Source: Paenibacillaceae bacterium
GTDB lineage: Bacteria; Bacillota; Bacilli; Paenibacillales; NBRC-103111
Assembly: GCA_020697475.1 (NCBI GenBank)
Contig: JAJFMO010000141.1
Span: forward strand, 1-7,993
DNA length: 7,993 nt
Direction of reading: 5' to 3'
Position numbers and translations under genes: made by a program. The notes under the pieces were generated by a model. It was given only the letters and a program-made list of their open reading frames with translations. It did not search any database and was not told where the DNA came from. Within the stretch, counting starts at the first letter, position 1. Each line of letters opens with the position of its first letter. Positions 7,195 to 7,993 of the stretch are shown one piece after another.

Positions 7195-7201
7195 CCCCCC
7201 C
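7195..7201 (-). promoter_or_regulatory. G-run ribosome binding site deciding the regulator start
   Basis: Seven consecutive G residues lie six bases before GTG at 7186-7188. A G-run can pair with the CCUCC of 16S rRNA. No other ATG, GTG or TTG occurs between this GTG and the TTG at 7275, and the next ATG in frame would remove the first membrane segment. Confidence 0.6.
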
Positions 7202-7218
7202 GACGTACTTACACTACG

Positions 7219-7247
7219 GCGATATAAGAATCGGCGCTTTTTTTCAA
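7219..7247 (-). promoter_or_regulatory. Weak candidate promoter for the regulator gene
   Basis: TTGAAA (7242-7247) is a good -35 match. A poor -10, TATCGC (7219-7224), lies 17 bases away, or TATATC (7221-7226) at 15 bases. It lies between the upstream terminator and the GTG at 7188, where the regulator's own promoter must be. The match is too weak to be sure. Confidence 0.3.
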
Positions 7248-7276
7248 TTATAGAACTGCCCGCCGCCGATCTCAAT

Positions 7277-7306
7277 AAAAATAAACAGGGTCCCGCTAGG
7301 GACCCT
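7277..7306 (-). terminator. Intrinsic terminator of the upstream solute-binding protein gene
   Basis: A perfect 8-bp stem (AGGGTCCC, 7299-7306 read on the minus strand, and GGGACCCT, 7287-7294) closes a four-base loop (7295-7298). It is followed by GTTTATTTTT on the transcribed strand. It starts eight bases after the TAA at 7314-7316. It separates the upstream transport unit from the regulator gene. Confidence 0.92.
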
Positions 7307-7313
7307 CGATTAA

Positions 7314-7993
7314 TTATTTACTCTGAAGTTCGGCAATCTCTTTGTTCGCCCCTTCTTCCGCCTCGCGCAATGCCGTATTCATATCTTTTTGACCGGTGTT
7401 TACTTGTTGAATCGCTTTATTCAAATACTTTCGAACCAAAGTATCGTATTGCGAAAGCGGAGAGCCGACCGAATATTTGTTTTTGAACATGCCTTTTATA
7501 TTTTTGCCTTGCAGTGATTTTAGCTGGGTTCCGTATGCTTCTCGAATCTTCGGATCTTTCAGCACCGAGAACGTGCCGTTCCGGGACATATTCATCTGGT
7601 TATCCTCGTTCGTAACCGCGTCTAACACTTGAAACGCCGCATCTTTATGTTTACTGGTTTGAGATAACATCAATACGACCGTATTCGGAGCAAAACCAAT
7701 TCCCGGAAATCCCTCGACATTCGGATAAGAGGTCAAATCCCAATTCAAGTGAACTCCCTGGTTGTACAGCTCATCCAATTCGCCTATTCTTTGCGTGCTT
7801 TGCGCCATCATCGCCAAAGTTTGATCTTTCGTGAACAAATCGCGTTCTTTGCCTGCGGGGATTTCATTTCCCGGAATATCTGCAACCAACTTATTGATTT
7901 GCAAAACTTTTTTCCAATTGTCGGTAACAAGTGCTGCTTTTTGAGTTTTCGGATCGTAGTAAGCATTTCTTAAAATAGAAGCGGGATTGCGTT
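7314..7993 (-). CDS. Extracellular solute-binding protein, family 1 (C-terminal 225 residues, cut by window edge)
   Basis: The frame is open from the right edge to a TAA at 7314, so the N-terminus, signal peptide and any lipobox lie outside. What is visible reads like the C-terminal half of a family-1 sugar-binding protein. NWDLTSYPNVEGFPGIGFAPN is followed by a hydrophobic strand, then SKHKDAAFQVLDAVTNEDNQ, the usual segment where the receptor closes its C-lobe. The end is helical, with YLNKAIQQVNTGQKDMNTAL and EEGANKEIAELQSK. It lacks the DNGNGxxDE-type loop and ending of the LplA-type receptor at 1023-2675, so it belongs to a different branch. Base composition is lower in GC (about 43% by hand count) than much of the window. 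It is the last gene of its unit, closed by the terminator at 7277-7306. Its permeases, if any, should lie upstream, outside the window. The substrate is unknown. Confidence 0.88.
   Translation of the reverse strand, partial: RNPASILRNAYYDPKTQKAALVTDNWKKVLQINKLVADIPGNEIPAGKERDLFTKDQTLAMMAQSTQRIGELDELYNQGVHLNWDLTSYPNVEGFPGIGFAPNTVVLMLSQTSKHKDAAFQVLDAVTNEDNQMNMSRNGTFSVLKDPKIREAYGTQLKSLQGKNIKGMFKNKYSVGSPLSQYDTLVRKYLNKAIQQVNTGQKDMNTALREAEEGANKEIAELQSK

Noticed and set aside
1..7993. Search for a CRISPR array, tRNA or rRNA gene, insertion sequence or phage gene.
   Set aside because: I saw no regularly spaced long repeat array, cloverleaf-like segment, transposase motif or phage protein. The coding density is almost fully explained by transport, regulation and one glycosidase.

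Overview
The window looks like part of a Paenibacillus-type (Bacillales, moderately GC-rich Firmicute) chromosome. The grounds are the LplA/LplB/LplC-type oligosaccharide transporter without its own ATPase, the large membrane-anchored AraC-family regulator of the YesS/YtdP type, strong AGGAGG ribosome binding sites, and GTG/TTG starts. The genus is an inference. Every gene I can support lies on the minus strand, so the region is transcribed from right to left.

Layout in transcription order. (1) Right edge to 7314: the 3' part of a family-1 solute-binding protein gene from a separate upstream unit, closed by a clear intrinsic terminator (7277-7306). (2) 7188-4831: a 785-residue one-component regulator with two membrane segments, an extracellular Cache-like sensor domain and a C-terminal AraC DNA-binding domain. 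(3) 4693-4830: a 138-base intergenic region holding a perfect 24-bp palindrome, a weak promoter candidate and a perfect ribosome binding site. (4) 4692-3721 and 3623-2727: two CUT1 permeases, LplB-like and LplC-like, separated by a 97-base spacer built of a 44-bp-period repeat with hairpins. (5) 2675-1023: a 550-residue lipoprotein solute receptor with an AlgQ-like calcium loop. (6) 1009 to the left edge: the first 336 residues of a secreted clan GH-A glycoside hydrolase that starts with GTG and runs out of the window.

The working model is an inducible glycan-utilisation cluster. The secreted glycosidase trims an extracellular glycan. The lipoprotein captures the resulting oligosaccharide and hands it to the permease pair. 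Transport would be powered by a shared MsmX-type ATPase encoded elsewhere. The regulator probably senses an extracellular signal and activates the transporter operon just downstream. The substrate cannot be read from this sequence, though pectin- or hemicellulose-derived oligosaccharides are typical for such systems.

I see no RNA gene, CRISPR array, insertion sequence or phage gene. The window is best explained as a well-known type of system. The parts most worth a second look are the repeat element between the permease genes, the 24-bp palindrome ahead of the operon, and the glycosidase of unassigned family. Apart from the spacers described, no stretch longer than 150 bases lacks a gene.
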